64,000 nt of DNA from Acetobacter lovaniensis (GCF_014207635.1 NZ_JACHIE010000008.1:1-64000); one strand, 5' to 3'. Shown: positions 9,998 to 18,044, counted from the stretch's first letter. Numbers and translations: made by a program. The notes: a model not told the origin generated them from the letters alone.

Positions 9998-11470
9998 ATG
10001 ACGAACGCCCTAGACCTTGCCCCTCCCCCAACACGCGGACTGCTGGACAACTACGCCACTCCCGATTTTTTCTGCGAGTTGATGAACCGCAAAGCCCCTG
10101 CTCCGCCCCTCATAGATTGCGTGAAAAAACGTCTGTCCGCATTGCAGATACAGGAACTCCAGAACAGGACAGCCTCGGCCGAAGCTCAACTTTACAGAAT
10201 GGGCATCACCTTTACCGTTTATACGGACAGGGAAGCCATTGATCGTATTTTACCCTTTGACGCTATTCCGCGCATGATTACCGCCGAAGAATGGCAGCAT
10301 ATTGAACGTGGAGTTCAACAGCGTATTCAGGCTATCAACCTGTTTTTGCATGATATTTACCATGAGCAGCATATCCTGAAGGATGGTGTGGTTCCAGCCG
10401 AACTCGTGCTGCAAAACGCCAATTACTGTCAGGCCATGGTTGGTTTACACGTGCCTGGTGGGGTTTATGTCCATATCAATGGAACAGATCTTATCCGTGA
10501 CCAGCAGGGCCGCTTTCTGGTTCTCGAAGACAATGCACGCACGCCTTCTGGCGTATCCTACGTCATAGAAAATCGCCACATGATGCTCAGGCTCATGCCG
10601 GATCTGGCATCTGGCCTGCCCATCCGCTCGGTGGAGGAATACGGCTCTCGCCTGCATAACGCCTTGTGTGAGGTCGCCCCAGAAGGTGTTGACGACCCTC
10701 AGGTTGTTCTGCTCTCCCCCGGTATTTATAACTCTGCCTATTTTGAGCATGTGTTCCTCTCGCGCGAAATGGGTGTCCCGTTGGTCGAAGGCCGCGACCT
10801 GTTTGTGGATGAGCACAAGGTTTTCATGCGCACCGTTATGGGGCCAAAACCTGTCCACTCCATTTACCGTCGTCTCAATGATGAGTTTCTCGACCCGATT
10901 GCGTTTAATCCTGATAGTCTTCTGGGGGTGCCCGGTCTGGTGGAGGCTTACAGGCGCGGCAATGTCACACTGGCCAATGCACTGGGTACCGGGGTTGCGG
11001 ATGATAAAGCCGTCTATGCCTATATGCCGCGCATTATCCGCTATTATCTGGATGAAGACCCTATTCTGGACAGTGTGGAAACACATATATGCGCAGAGCC
11101 GGAGGGACTGGCGTACACCTTGGCTAATCTTGACAAACTTGTTGTCAAACCCGTTGGTGAATCTGGCGGGTACGGGCTGCTGATCGGCCCACAGGCCACA
11201 CAGGCGGAGTTGAACGATTTCAGCCAGAAATTGCGTCATAACCCGGCGAATTACATCAGCCAGCCGACAATCGGCCTGTCTGTTACACCAACACTTTGTG
11301 GAGATACGGTGGAAGCCCGCCATGTTGACCTGAGACCTTTTGCGGTTACAGGCCGTTCTGTCTGGGTCATGCCCGGAGGATTATCCCGCGTTGCCCTGCG
11401 CAAAGGCTCACTGGTCGTCAACTCATCCCAAGGCGGCGGTTCAAAAGATACATGGGTCATGGCATCATGA
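9998..11470 (+). CDS. Circularly permuted ATP-grasp protein (DUF404/DUF407)
   Basis: This 490-residue protein matches the circularly permuted ATP-grasp family by its segments YRMGITFTVY, GVYVHINGTDLIRD, LVLEDNARTPSGVSYVIENR, LSPGIYNSAYFEH and the ATP-site stretch VVKPVGESGGYGL. Family members are predicted to ligate amino acids or peptides to a carboxylate at the expense of ATP. The ATG at 9998 has a good AGGGAGG ribosome-binding site; the open frame continues upstream to 9842 without one. Its stop overlaps the alpha-E start (ATGA at 11467-11470), so the two are translationally coupled. Substrates are unknown. Confidence 0.88.
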   Translation: MTNALDLAPPPTRGLLDNYATPDFFCELMNRKAPAPPLIDCVKKRLSALQIQELQNRTASAEAQLYRMGITFTVYTDREAIDRILPFDAIPRMITAEEWQHIERGVQQRIQAINLFLHDIYHEQHILKDGVVPAELVLQNANYCQAMVGLHVPGGVYVHINGTDLIRDQQGRFLVLEDNARTPSGVSYVIENRHMMLRLMPDLASGLPIRSVEEYGSRLHNALCEVAPEGVDDPQVVLLSPGIYNSAYFEHVFLSREMGVPLVEGRDLFVDEHKVFMRTVMGPKPVHSIYRRLNDEFLDPIAFNPDSLLGVPGLVEAYRRGNVTLANALGTGVADDKAVYAYMPRIIRYYLDEDPILDSVETHICAEPEGLAYTLANLDKLVVKPVGESGGYGLLIGPQATQAELNDFSQKLRHNPANYISQPTIGLSVTPTLCGDTVEARHVDLRPFAVTGRSVWVMPGGLSRVALRKGSLVVNSSQGGGSKDTWVMAS

Positions 11471-12483
11471 TAATTGTTTCCCCCACTCCCCTTCTATCGC
11501 GCTATGCGGAATGCATGATGTGGCTTGCACGCTACATGGAGCGCATGGAAAATCTGGCCCGCCTTCTGGAGGTTACGGAAACCTTTGTCCGTAACGCCGA
11601 AGGGCAGACGGCCTGGGATTCCATTCTGGCCATCAACTCGGATGAAAGCCTGTTCCAGCGGATACACAACACCACACAGCACACGGAAATCGTGCCGTTT
11701 TATGTCACAGAAACCCGTAACCCTTCATCACTGGTCTCGCTTGCGCAGGAAGTGCGCGAAAATGCACGTGCGGTCCGTCCTCTTGTCTCTATTGAACTAT
11801 GGACACAGCTCAATGTGTTTTCCCGGAACCTGCTTAATCTCAAAAACGGAGATATGGCAGACCACAATCTGGCTGAACTCTGCACCCGGGTAAGGCAGGA
11901 CTGTCAAACCCATTTTGGGATTGCTGAAGGGACGTTGTACCGTGATCAGGCCTGGCTGTTCTACCGACTGGGCAAAGCTCTGGAGCGGAGCGATCAGATT
12001 ACCCGGCTGATAGACATCCGCTACCATATGCTGCTGCCGCAGTCTGAAGCGCCGGGGTCCGATATTGATCTGACGCAGTGGACATCCGTATTACGCTCGG
12101 CTGCAGCCTACCATGCCTTCCGCAGGCTGCGCCCTGTCACCCTGACACCTGCCAATATTGTTGGCTTTCTGCTCAAGAATGATGGGTTCCCGCGCTCTCT
12201 GAGCACCAATCTGCGCCAGATCGACGAAACGCTCACGCTTTTGTCAAGCCATGACAACCTGCGCCAGCTCTGCTCACCTCTGCTGGAATGCGTGGCCGAA
12301 CTTCGGGCCAGCCTTCAGGACCAGACAGCTGAGGAAATTATCATCCGTGGTTTGCATGACTATATGAGCTGGATACAAACCCAACTCAGGGATTTACAAA
12401 ATGCCATAGCCGTAACATTCTGGCCGGTGATTACACTGCATGAGGCCGCTCCAACAAAAATGGCTGAACAAGAGCAGAGCTAG
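11467..12483 (+). CDS. Alpha-E domain protein (DUF403)
   Basis: This 338-residue, mostly alpha-helical protein is recognised by its N-terminus LLSRYAECMMWLARYMERMENLARLLEV, the hallmark of the alpha-E domain, and by AWLFYRLGKALERSDQITRLIDIRY in the middle. Alpha-E proteins are almost always encoded next to circularly permuted ATP-grasp proteins and are presumed partners in the same peptide-ligation or modification step. The start at 11467 overlaps the preceding stop as ATGA; an in-frame upstream start at 11452 is possible but would overlap more. No membrane segment or signal peptide is seen. The biochemical function is not established. Confidence 0.88.
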   Translation: MIIVSPTPLLSRYAECMMWLARYMERMENLARLLEVTETFVRNAEGQTAWDSILAINSDESLFQRIHNTTQHTEIVPFYVTETRNPSSLVSLAQEVRENARAVRPLVSIELWTQLNVFSRNLLNLKNGDMADHNLAELCTRVRQDCQTHFGIAEGTLYRDQAWLFYRLGKALERSDQITRLIDIRYHMLLPQSEAPGSDIDLTQWTSVLRSAAAYHAFRRLRPVTLTPANIVGFLLKNDGFPRSLSTNLRQIDETLTLLSSHDNLRQLCSPLLECVAELRASLQDQTAEEIIIRGLHDYMSWIQTQLRDLQNAIAVTFWPVITLHEAAPTKMAEQEQS

Positions 12484-12540
12484 GTGTAAGTTCACAGGCA
12501 CAGTTTTGTACGCTCCCCTGCCGGAGTGAAAACATATGGG

Positions 12541-13134
12541 ATGCTTAGCGTGATCAGGAAGACAACGTTTTTAAACGCCGTATCAGGCTTTTTGGTCACG
12601 CTTTCTGTCGCAGTCGGTACATGTCTGGGCGCTGGAGCGGCTCATGCAGCCTTATCCCAGGGAAGCAGTGCCCCAGATTTTACACTCCGGGGTGCTCTGG
12701 CTGGCGAACCCTTTACATTTTCACTCAAAACAGCTCTCGCGCAGGGACCTGTAGTCCTCTACTTTTTCCCCGCCGCATTTACTACGGGCTGCACACAGGA
12801 AGCGCATGATTTTGCAGAGGCAGTAGAGCAGTTCCATGCTGCTGGAGCTACGCTTATTGGCATAACTGCGGGGAATACTGATAGGGTCGCAGAGTTTTCA
12901 AAAGTGGAATGCCGGGATAAATTTGCTGTTCTGGCAGACCCGGGAGCTTTAACAGCTATTCTGTACCACTCGGTTAACACAGAGCATCATACTTTACTCT
13001 CACAACGCACTTCTTATGTTATTGCACCAGATGGGACTATTCTACTGAGTTTTACCAGCAACAAACCAGAACAGCATGTTTTGGAGACTCTGGATGCCTT
13101 GAAAAAGTGGCATGACGGTAAAAGACAGAAATAA
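12541..13134 (+). CDS. Exported peroxiredoxin (AhpC/TSA, BCP-like)
   Basis: This is a thioredoxin-fold peroxidase of about 197 residues that would reduce hydrogen peroxide or organic peroxides in the periplasm. An N-terminal signal peptide ending GAGAAHA precedes the domain APDFTLRGALAGEPFTFSL. YFFPAAFTTGCTQEAHDF contains the peroxidatic Cys in the usual F-T-x-x-C context. A second Cys (VECRDKF), about fifty residues later, could be the resolving Cys. The start is uncertain: a GTG at 12526 is in frame, but ATG 12541 follows a GGAG at a long spacing and gives the cleaner signal peptide. It stands between the alpha-E and lactonase genes with 70 nt to the latter. Confidence 0.82.
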   Translation: MLSVIRKTTFLNAVSGFLVTLSVAVGTCLGAGAAHAALSQGSSAPDFTLRGALAGEPFTFSLKTALAQGPVVLYFFPAAFTTGCTQEAHDFAEAVEQFHAAGATLIGITAGNTDRVAEFSKVECRDKFAVLADPGALTAILYHSVNTEHHTLLSQRTSYVIAPDGTILLSFTSNKPEQHVLETLDALKKWHDGKRQK

Positions 13135-13204
13135 ACAACGCAGGTAGTACTACACTGGAAACTGTTTTTTGCTTATTTCAGTATGACCTGTAATAATATA
13201 AGAC

Positions 13205-14593
13205 ATGAAACATAAATATAATATGTTGAGCCGTAGAGTTTTTGGTTTTTCCATCATGGGATTAGGTCTTGCCTCTCATTTTGGAAAAGCCTTTGGAGAC
13301 AACGCTCCCCCTCCCGCCCCTATTCCCAAAGCTGCGTTACCCAAAGCCAACCCGGAAAAAGCGGCAAAAAAAACTGGACCACGCATTTTATGTTATGTTG
13401 GTGGCTATACACGTTCAGGCCCGGCCGAGAGTAATGCAACTGGCATAACCTTATTTGAAATGAACCAGCAGAGTGGTATCCTAACCCAACTGGGGCACGT
13501 CATCCCTGCGGATAATCCTTCTTTTCTGGCGTTCTCTCCTGACCAGAACAGCCTGTACACGGTTAATGAAATCAGTGATTTTGAAGGCGGACATACGGGA
13601 TCCGTCACGGCTTTTCAGGTCAATCGCCGTACCGGGGTGCTCACCAAGTTAAACGTCATGAGTAGTGGCGGGGCAGATCCTGCGCATTTAAGTGTGCATC
13701 CATCGGGCAAATATCTGTTTATTGCCAATTATACCGGTGGCAGTGCAGCCGTCATGCGCATTCAGGATGATGGCAGTCTGGGATTGTTGACTGATCTTGT
13801 GCACAATACCGGGCCTAAAATGCCAGAACGGGCAGCAGATAACCCTCCTGGTAATTATGCGGTGAGTGATCACTCCGGCTCTCATGTGCATATGATTCAA
13901 GCTGATGTGAACGGAAAGTTTGTTCTGGCCTGTGATGCCGGGCTGGACAGGGTTTATGTGTGGCTGTTTGATATGGAAAGCGGCACCTTGAAACCGGCAG
14001 AAAAACCCTGGTTGAGCATGGAACCGGGCTCTGCACCTCGTCATTTCTGCTTTAGCCATGACGGGAAGGTTATTTACATTCTGGGGGAACAGGATTCCCG
14101 TGTGGTTGTGGCGGATTATGATGCCAAGACAGGGGCCATGCAGGTCAAGCAAACAGCTTCAACCGTCACGGCCCAGTTTAGGGGAAGTACACTTGCCGCT
14201 GAAATTATTTTGCATCCGACAGGAAAATTTCTCTACGTTACCAACAGGTTAGGCAATGCCATTGCCTGCTTTAAAGTGCACGAAGACGGTTCGATCACTT
14301 TGTTTGATGAAGTCTGGGTACATGCTGATTACGGGCGAGCCTTAAGTTTTGATCCGTCCGGGAAGTTTGTGTTTGTTGCCAATCAGCGGAGTGATTGCAT
14401 TACATCCCTGCGGGTCAATACAGAAACAGGTGCGCTTGATTTCACCTGGCACTTTGTGCCCATTGTAAGGGGACAGACGGAATGGAACCAACAGGTGAGA
14501 CGGGATTGCGTGGGACCAGCAGGGATTACGTGGGATGAAAATTCAAGGGAAACCGCTGGTGTCGACATAATTGGCGGTTGGTGGCTCTTATGA
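13205..14593 (+). pseudogene. Lactonase-fold beta-propeller protein, interrupted by prophage (host 5' part fused to phage end)
   Basis: This encodes an exported seven-bladed propeller of the 6-phosphogluconolactonase-like lactonase family. A Tat-type signal (LSRRVFGFSIMGLGLASHF) comes first. Blade motifs include YVGGYTRSGPAESNATGITLFEMN, NPSFLAFSPDQNSLYTVNE, GADPAHLSVHPSGKYLFIANYTGGS, GSAPRHFCFSHDGKVIYI and GRALSFDPSGKFVFVANQ. Host sequence ends at 14463, within FVPI. The remaining 43 codons (VRGQTEWNQQ onward) are prophage left-end DNA read through to a chance stop at 14591. The true ending GTPTSFAFTVIDSV is found at 51533-51578. The chimera may be expressed but lacks the closing strand of the last blade, so function is doubtful. 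Confidence 0.9.
14459..14463. repeat. Left copy of the 5-bp target-site duplication (CCCAT)
   Basis: CCCAT lies directly before the prophage terminus TGTAAGG. The same five bases lie directly after the right terminus at 51528-51532. A 5-bp duplication is the normal product of Mu-type transposition. Confidence 0.93.
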
Positions 14594-14660
14594 TTATGCC
14601 GGTGAGTGGTGTCTGGAACCTGAGCGGCATTTTAGCCAAAAGGACACCAAATATGGAACC
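14464..14660. other. Prophage left end with transposase-binding-type repeats
   Basis: The terminus TGTAAGGGGA is followed by TGGAACCAACAG at 14483-14494, a variant TGGGACCAGCAG at 14511-14522 and further TGGAACC copies at 14614-14620 and 14654-14660. Two near-identical 14-mers (GGGATTRCGTGGGA) sit at 14502-14515 and 14523-14536. In Mu the left end carries three MuA sites, so these are the likely equivalents. The site roles are inferred; the repeats are seen directly. No other gene is recognised up to 14718. Confidence 0.7.
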
Positions 14661-14689
14661 CAATCTATTGAGAACCCTATTCTGAAGGG

Positions 14690-14717
14690 GGAGCTTTTAA
14701 GACCCTTTTAAAGCTCC
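14690..14717 (-). terminator. Hairpin at the end of the leftward lysogeny operon
   Basis: GGAGCTTT (14690-14697) pairs with AAAGCTCC (14710-14717), directly after the stop of the coiled-coil ORF at 14719 on the minus strand. It lacks a strong T-tract, but the position fits a terminator that keeps the lysogeny transcript from running through the phage end into the host. Confidence 0.45.
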
Positions 14718-14718
14718 A

Positions 14719-15033
14719 TTAAAGCCAGTGAAATCCTTTGGCCATCAATCCGGCCAAACCCAAAGCTACTGCAATGAGCGCACCGAAGATAACGCGAAAG
14801 TCGCGGTCATGGCGCTCATCAATCTTGTCCAGCCTCACATCCACCTTATCCAGCCGGACGTCTAGCCGATCAAAGCGTTTTTCAAGGCTTTCTAGGCGAT
14901 ATTTTATGACGTCCATGCCATCGTTTCCTCCCCCTCCTCCTTTAGCATATCTTCCTTCTTCAGACGAAAAAGATTGCAATCCGCGACGTACACGTTCGGC
15001 ATTGAGTGAAACTGTATTGTTATTAATCGTCAT
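14719..15033 (-). CDS. Small coiled-coil protein with C-terminal membrane anchor, lysogeny operon
   Basis: I do not recognise a named family. The roughly 104 residues contain a Gly-rich linker (KGGGGGNDG), then a regular coiled coil (KYRLESLEKRFDRLDVRLDKVDVRLDKIDERHDRD, heptads with Leu/Val/Ile), and finally a hydrophobic segment FGALIAVALGLAGLMAKG that could anchor the C-terminus in the inner membrane. The layout resembles XhlA-like and other small phage membrane proteins. The start MTINNN overlaps the previous stop by 11 nt; an upstream ATG at 15042 is also possible. As the last gene of the repressor operon it should be made in lysogens, so superinfection exclusion or another lysogen-specific effect is a reasonable hypothesis. 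Confidence 0.6.
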   Translation of the reverse strand: MTINNNTVSLNAERVRRGLQSFSSEEGRYAKGGGGGNDGMDVIKYRLESLEKRFDRLDVRLDKVDVRLDKIDERHDRDFRVIFGALIAVALGLAGLMAKGFHWL

Positions 15034-15259
15034 CAGATGCAATCTCTACAAGAGCATCAAGTTGTTCACTCATCACCCTTAGTTCATCCATGAAAGAATC
15101 TCTGGGGGCAAATGTAGAAAAAATACTATTATCTCTGCGTTGAATTTCCGCTTGAAGTTTTAAAACTGCACTTATTAGATCAGTTATTATTACAGACTGA
15201 GTTGACGCAAGAGCTATTAGTTTATTTATTTTAACAGTATTATTTCTATTTTCGGTCAT
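15023..15259 (-). CDS. Small hypothetical protein in the repressor operon (78 aa)
   Basis: No family is recognised. The protein is helical and acidic at its C-terminus (LDALVEIASDDD). It has a hydrophobic stretch KLIALASTQSVIITDLISAVLKL that is amphipathic rather than a clear membrane segment. Its ATG overlaps the repressor stop (ATGA at 15256-15259), so it is translationally coupled to the repressor and expressed in the lysogen. It overlaps the next gene by 11 nt. The tight coupling argues that it is real. Confidence 0.55.
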   Translation of the reverse strand: MTENRNNTVKINKLIALASTQSVIITDLISAVLKLQAEIQRRDNSIFSTFAPRDSFMDELRVMSEQLDALVEIASDDD

Positions 15260-15963
15260 GACATTGCCTGTAATCTGTAGGCTACGCGGCCTATTATTGT
15301 TATAGCGTCTCCGCCGTCTGGTTCGCCCCAGCGGAAACGGCTGATTTCTGCTTCTTGTGTGGGGTAGCGATCATTATCGGAAATTATGCGGACCGTTCCG
15401 TGCATACCGGCGGAAAGGCGTTTTACGAGCAAGGTTCCGCTAGCGACCATAACATGTATGCCATCGAGTAACTGACGGCGCTCTGTGTCTACTATCAGCT
15501 TGTCTCCGGCACGCATGGTAGGTTCCATGCTGTCCCCGCTTACCTGCAGCATGATTGTTCCTGACGGATTTAGACCGAGTTCGGAGCGCAGAAAATGGCG
15601 GGAAATGGACACTTTTTCGGGTTGCGGTGTGTCGGGGCAGGACATTCCAAAACCTGCCGAGGCTGCAACATCATAATAATCTATCAATGATGTATCATCG
15701 TTTGCTGTCCCGGAAACGGCCGCCTCAGCATCATCCGTGCCAAAAATCAGCCATTGAAGAGAGACTCCGCAGGCAAACGCTAGACGAGCTGCTGTATCTA
15801 TTCGTAGGACACGCCCCTTTAGATACTCGTTAAGAGAGCTTGGGGAGACGCCTGACCGTTTTACTATTGTGTTGTAGCCACCACCCTTATCAACAGCATC
15901 ACGAAGCCTTTCAGGGACACCAGAGACTTCCCAGTTCTTTTTTTCAGCCGGGAAATTAGACAT
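15256..15963 (-). CDS. Phage repressor, HTH plus LexA/S24-type peptidase domain
   Basis: The 235-residue repressor maintains lysogeny by blocking the rightward early promoter. Its N-terminal helix-turn-helix (about residues 14-75) includes YNTIVKRSGVSPSSLNEYLKG. The C-terminal S24 domain has the serine of SGDSMEPT (S145) and the lysine of LLVKRL (K181) as the catalytic dyad, with a candidate self-cleavage site at A103-G104 (AASAGFG). This architecture predicts RecA-stimulated autocleavage and SOS induction, unlike the Mu c repressor. An inverted repeat lies 15 nt upstream of its start (15978-16000). It is the first gene of a three-gene leftward operon. Confidence 0.92.
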   Translation of the reverse strand: MSNFPAEKKNWEVSGVPERLRDAVDKGGGYNTIVKRSGVSPSSLNEYLKGRVLRIDTAARLAFACGVSLQWLIFGTDDAEAAVSGTANDDTSLIDYYDVAASAGFGMSCPDTPQPEKVSISRHFLRSELGLNPSGTIMLQVSGDSMEPTMRAGDKLIVDTERRQLLDGIHVMVASGTLLVKRLSAGMHGTVRIISDNDRYPTQEAEISRFRWGEPDGGDAITIIGRVAYRLQAMS

Positions 15964-15977
15964 TTCGAGTATTCCAG

Positions 15978-16000
15978 AACTCTAACGCATTGTTATAGTT
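15978..16000. promoter_or_regulatory. Candidate repressor operator (inverted repeat)
   Basis: AACTCTAAC (15978-15986) and GTTATAGTT (15992-16000) form an inverted repeat with 8 of 9 bases matching and a 5-bp spacer. It lies between the divergent repressor and ner genes. On the minus strand its right arm reads TATAAC, which could be the -10 box of the repressor promoter, allowing autoregulation. Confidence 0.5.
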
Positions 16001-16062
16001 CATAAAAACGGTGTTATTCACAGAATATCCACACAAAAGAAGCGGGAAGCTACTCTTTCCTG

Positions 16063-16090
16063 TTGCAATGCCTCTTTTAGGTTGTATGCT
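16063..16090 (+). promoter_or_regulatory. Candidate early promoter
   Basis: TTGCAA (16063-16068) and TATGCT (16085-16090) are separated by 16 bp and match the sigma70 -35 and -10 boxes at 4 of 6 positions each. They lie about 100 nt upstream of ner in the divergent control region, where Mu carries its early promoter. Prediction only. Confidence 0.35.
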
Positions 16091-16187
16091 CACGTTCATT
16101 CCCTACGGATGCAAAGGCCGGGCGAAAGCTACGGCGTGGGGACCAAAAAGAGGGGCGACTGCCATCGCCCCGGTTTAGGAGGCTATT

Positions 16188-16493
16188 ATGGCACGAAAGC
16201 CATTAGGAATGCACGTGGAGGACGTAAAAGCGTCGCTCCGCAAGAAGTGGGGCAGCCTTTCTGCGTTGTCCCGCCACCTTGGGCGCAACTCCAATGCAAT
16301 TACGCAGGCACTTGCCCAACCGGGTTATTCTGTCCCGCTGGAACGCGAAATTGCCAAGCAGATTGGGCGTGAGCCTCATGAAGTGTGGCCAGATCGGTTT
16401 CATGCTGATGGAACTCCTGTCTCATTCCGTGCTGACAGAACTCCTACTGCCATGCCGTGCAGCACACACCGTCAAAATGAGGTGGCAGCATGA
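16188..16493 (+). CDS. ner: Ner-like DNA-binding transcriptional regulator
   Basis: This 101-residue protein carries the Ner/SfsB-type helix-turn-helix: VKASLRKKWGSLSALSRHLGRNSNAITQALAQPGYSVPLEREIAKQIGREPHEVWPDRF aligns along its length with Mu Ner, including the terminal E-V-I/W-P-x-R. In Mu, Ner turns down both the early and the repressor promoters during lytic growth. A strong ribosome-binding site (AGGAGG) precedes the ATG. The C-terminal tail after DRF is longer than in Mu Ner. It is the first gene of the early operon and overlaps the ParB-like gene by 4 nt. Confidence 0.9.
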   Translation: MARKPLGMHVEDVKASLRKKWGSLSALSRHLGRNSNAITQALAQPGYSVPLEREIAKQIGREPHEVWPDRFHADGTPVSFRADRTPTAMPCSTHRQNEVAA

Positions 16494-17317
16494 ACATGGT
16501 TGCACCTCAACCACTTCTGTCGGTCGTGTCTATTCCACTCGCAGATATTGACGTTGGTGAGCGCCTGCGTGGGATTGATGATGATGCTGCGGCCGTTATT
16601 GCGGCCAGTATGCAGGAACAGGGGCAGCGCACCCCCATTGAAGTAAGGAAAGTTGGCAAGCGGTATCGGCTGATTGCTGGTGCACACCGCATGCGGGCCT
16701 TGGCTCTGACGGGCATTGAAACAGCATTTGCTGTTGTGGTGAAGGCCACAGAGCTTGAAGCGAAGTTGCTGGAAATTGACGAAAATATATGCCGCCGGGA
16801 ACTGAGCCCACTCGACAGGGCAACATTTCTTGCGCGACGTAAGGAGGTTTACGAGGAACTCCACCCAGAAACGAAACACGGTGGGGACCGGAAGTCGGAT
16901 CAAGTGGACAACCTTGTCCACTTGATCCCGTCCTTTACCGAGGCAACTGCCCAGAAGCTCGGTTTGGATGCCAGAACAATTCGGCGTTCCGTTGCCCGTT
17001 ATACCAGCATTATGACGGATGTGCGGGAAAAAATTGCCAATACATGGATCGCGGCAAGTGGCGCGCAACTTGATGCATTGGCCCGTGAAACTCCCGACAT
17101 GCAGCGACAGATTGCGCAGTTTATTGCGCAGTGGCCTGCTGTGAAAAATGTCTCTGAAATCATCCGGCAGATTAAGGGGAAGCCCAAAAAATCTCCGCCG
17201 ACCATGTTGGAAAAGCTTATGGACCTTTGGGGCAAAGCTGATAGCGCCACCCGCATGCGGTTTCAGGAATACATTGCGCCGGGGCTGCCTCTGGATGATG
17301 GGAGGGAAGCCGCATGA
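16490..17317 (+). CDS. ParB/sulfiredoxin-domain DNA-binding protein
   Basis: The 275-residue protein has an N-terminal ParB/Srx nuclease-like domain: ISIPLADIDVGERLRGID, IAASMQEQGQRTPIEVRK, RYRLIAGAHRMRALALTG and ENICRRELSPLDRATFLARR correspond to ParB boxes I-III. A central helix-turn-helix region follows (ATAQKLGLDARTIRRSVARY). ParB-like proteins are common in the early region of Mu-like phages of alphaproteobacteria, with no demonstrated role. There is no ParA partner here, so plasmid-style partition is unlikely; regulation or transposition support is more likely. It is coupled by ATGA overlaps on both sides. Confidence 0.85.
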   Translation: MNMVAPQPLLSVVSIPLADIDVGERLRGIDDDAAAVIAASMQEQGQRTPIEVRKVGKRYRLIAGAHRMRALALTGIETAFAVVVKATELEAKLLEIDENICRRELSPLDRATFLARRKEVYEELHPETKHGGDRKSDQVDNLVHLIPSFTEATAQKLGLDARTIRRSVARYTSIMTDVREKIANTWIAASGAQLDALARETPDMQRQIAQFIAQWPAVKNVSEIIRQIKGKPKKSPPTMLEKLMDLWGKADSATRMRFQEYIAPGLPLDDGREAA

Positions 17318-17592
17318 ATAAGGTAGGAACTCATGCACTGGCTTCCGCTATAGGCGGCATCGTCCGGCGGGAGCGGCTCAAACGGCGCTGGACGGCCGAG
17401 CGTCTGGCTCACGAATGCGGGCACAGTGATGAGATTATAAGCAAAATCGAGCGCGGTTTACAGGGTGCTAAAATCAGCGTGCTGTTCAACATTCTTTGGG
17501 CACTCGACTGCTCTGAGGAAATCTTTCTGGAAATTGTTCGGGCTGACGCCACACTACGTCAGACGGCTGGAAGTATGGAGAGAGTGGCATGA
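17314..17592 (+). CDS. XRE-family helix-turn-helix regulator (early gene)
   Basis: The 92-residue protein is one XRE/Cro-like helix-turn-helix: IVRRERLKRRWTAERLAHECGHSDEIISKIERGLQGAKISVLFNILWALDC. The recognition helix is likely HSDEIISKIERG. It sits between the ParB-like gene and the gene before the transposase with 4-nt overlaps on both sides, so it is translated as part of the early operon. It probably modulates early transcription together with Ner. The target is unknown. Confidence 0.8.
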   Translation: MNKVGTHALASAIGGIVRRERLKRRWTAERLAHECGHSDEIISKIERGLQGAKISVLFNILWALDCSEEIFLEIVRADATLRQTAGSMERVA

Positions 17593-18044
17593 CCCGGAAG
17601 GATGAACGTCAGCTTTCTCTGCTGGACTGGACGCCACCAGAGCCGGTTGCCGCCTTTGATCCTTTTCTGATCCGGGGCAACGGGTTTGAGGCGCAGTTGG
17701 CGCGGGCCATAGCGGTATCGCTGGACGAATGCAGCCTGAGCCGTGCGGAAGTGGCAGAGCGCATGAGTGACATTCTGACGCGGCCTGTCAGCCTGAATAT
17801 GCTGAATGCTTACGCCAGCGTGCAGCGGGATGGCCACCAGATCAGTGTGCCTCGCTTTGACGCCCTTGTGGGGGCCACGCAGGACCGGCGTTTAGTGGAA
17901 TTTCTTGTTCAGCCACGCGGTTGGACAGTGATTGAGCGGCGCTTCCTGCCAATGATCGAGCTGGCAGCAGTGCGTGAACGCAAGCAGGAACTCGCTCGCA
18001 TGGAAAGCGGGTTGCGCAGGCAGATGGTGCGTGGAGGGCGGTGA
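17589..18044 (+). CDS. Early-operon hypothetical protein preceding the transposase (151 aa)
   Basis: I do not recognise a named domain. The protein is helical and begins with a short Leu/Asp-rich leader RQLSLLDWTPPEPVAAFDPF. It contains a helix-turn-helix-like stretch (CSLSRAEVAERMSDILTRPVSLNMLNAYAS) and ends with a basic helix (RERKQELARMESGLRRQM). A protein of this size directly before gene A occurs in several alphaproteobacterial Mu-like phages. The stop overlaps the transposase start by 1 nt (TGATG). A role in DNA binding or transposition control is inference from position and the helical motif. Confidence 0.65.
   Translation: MTRKDERQLSLLDWTPPEPVAAFDPFLIRGNGFEAQLARAIAVSLDECSLSRAEVAERMSDILTRPVSLNMLNAYASVQRDGHQISVPRFDALVGATQDRRLVEFLVQPRGWTVIERRFLPMIELAAVRERKQELARMESGLRRQMVRGGR

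Noticed and set aside
14464-14593. Tail of the lactonase ORF taken as host sequence
   Set aside because: The target duplication and restored frame at 51528-51578 show that this part is prophage DNA.
14611-14660. TGTCTGGAACC at 14612 considered as the left phage terminus
   Set aside because: The bases before it are not repeated after any right-end candidate, whereas CCCAT flanks the 14464/51527 pair.
16490-17317. ParB-like gene as a sign of plasmid-style partition
   Set aside because: No ParA gene or parS-like repeats are seen, and such genes are common in early regions of Mu-like phages.
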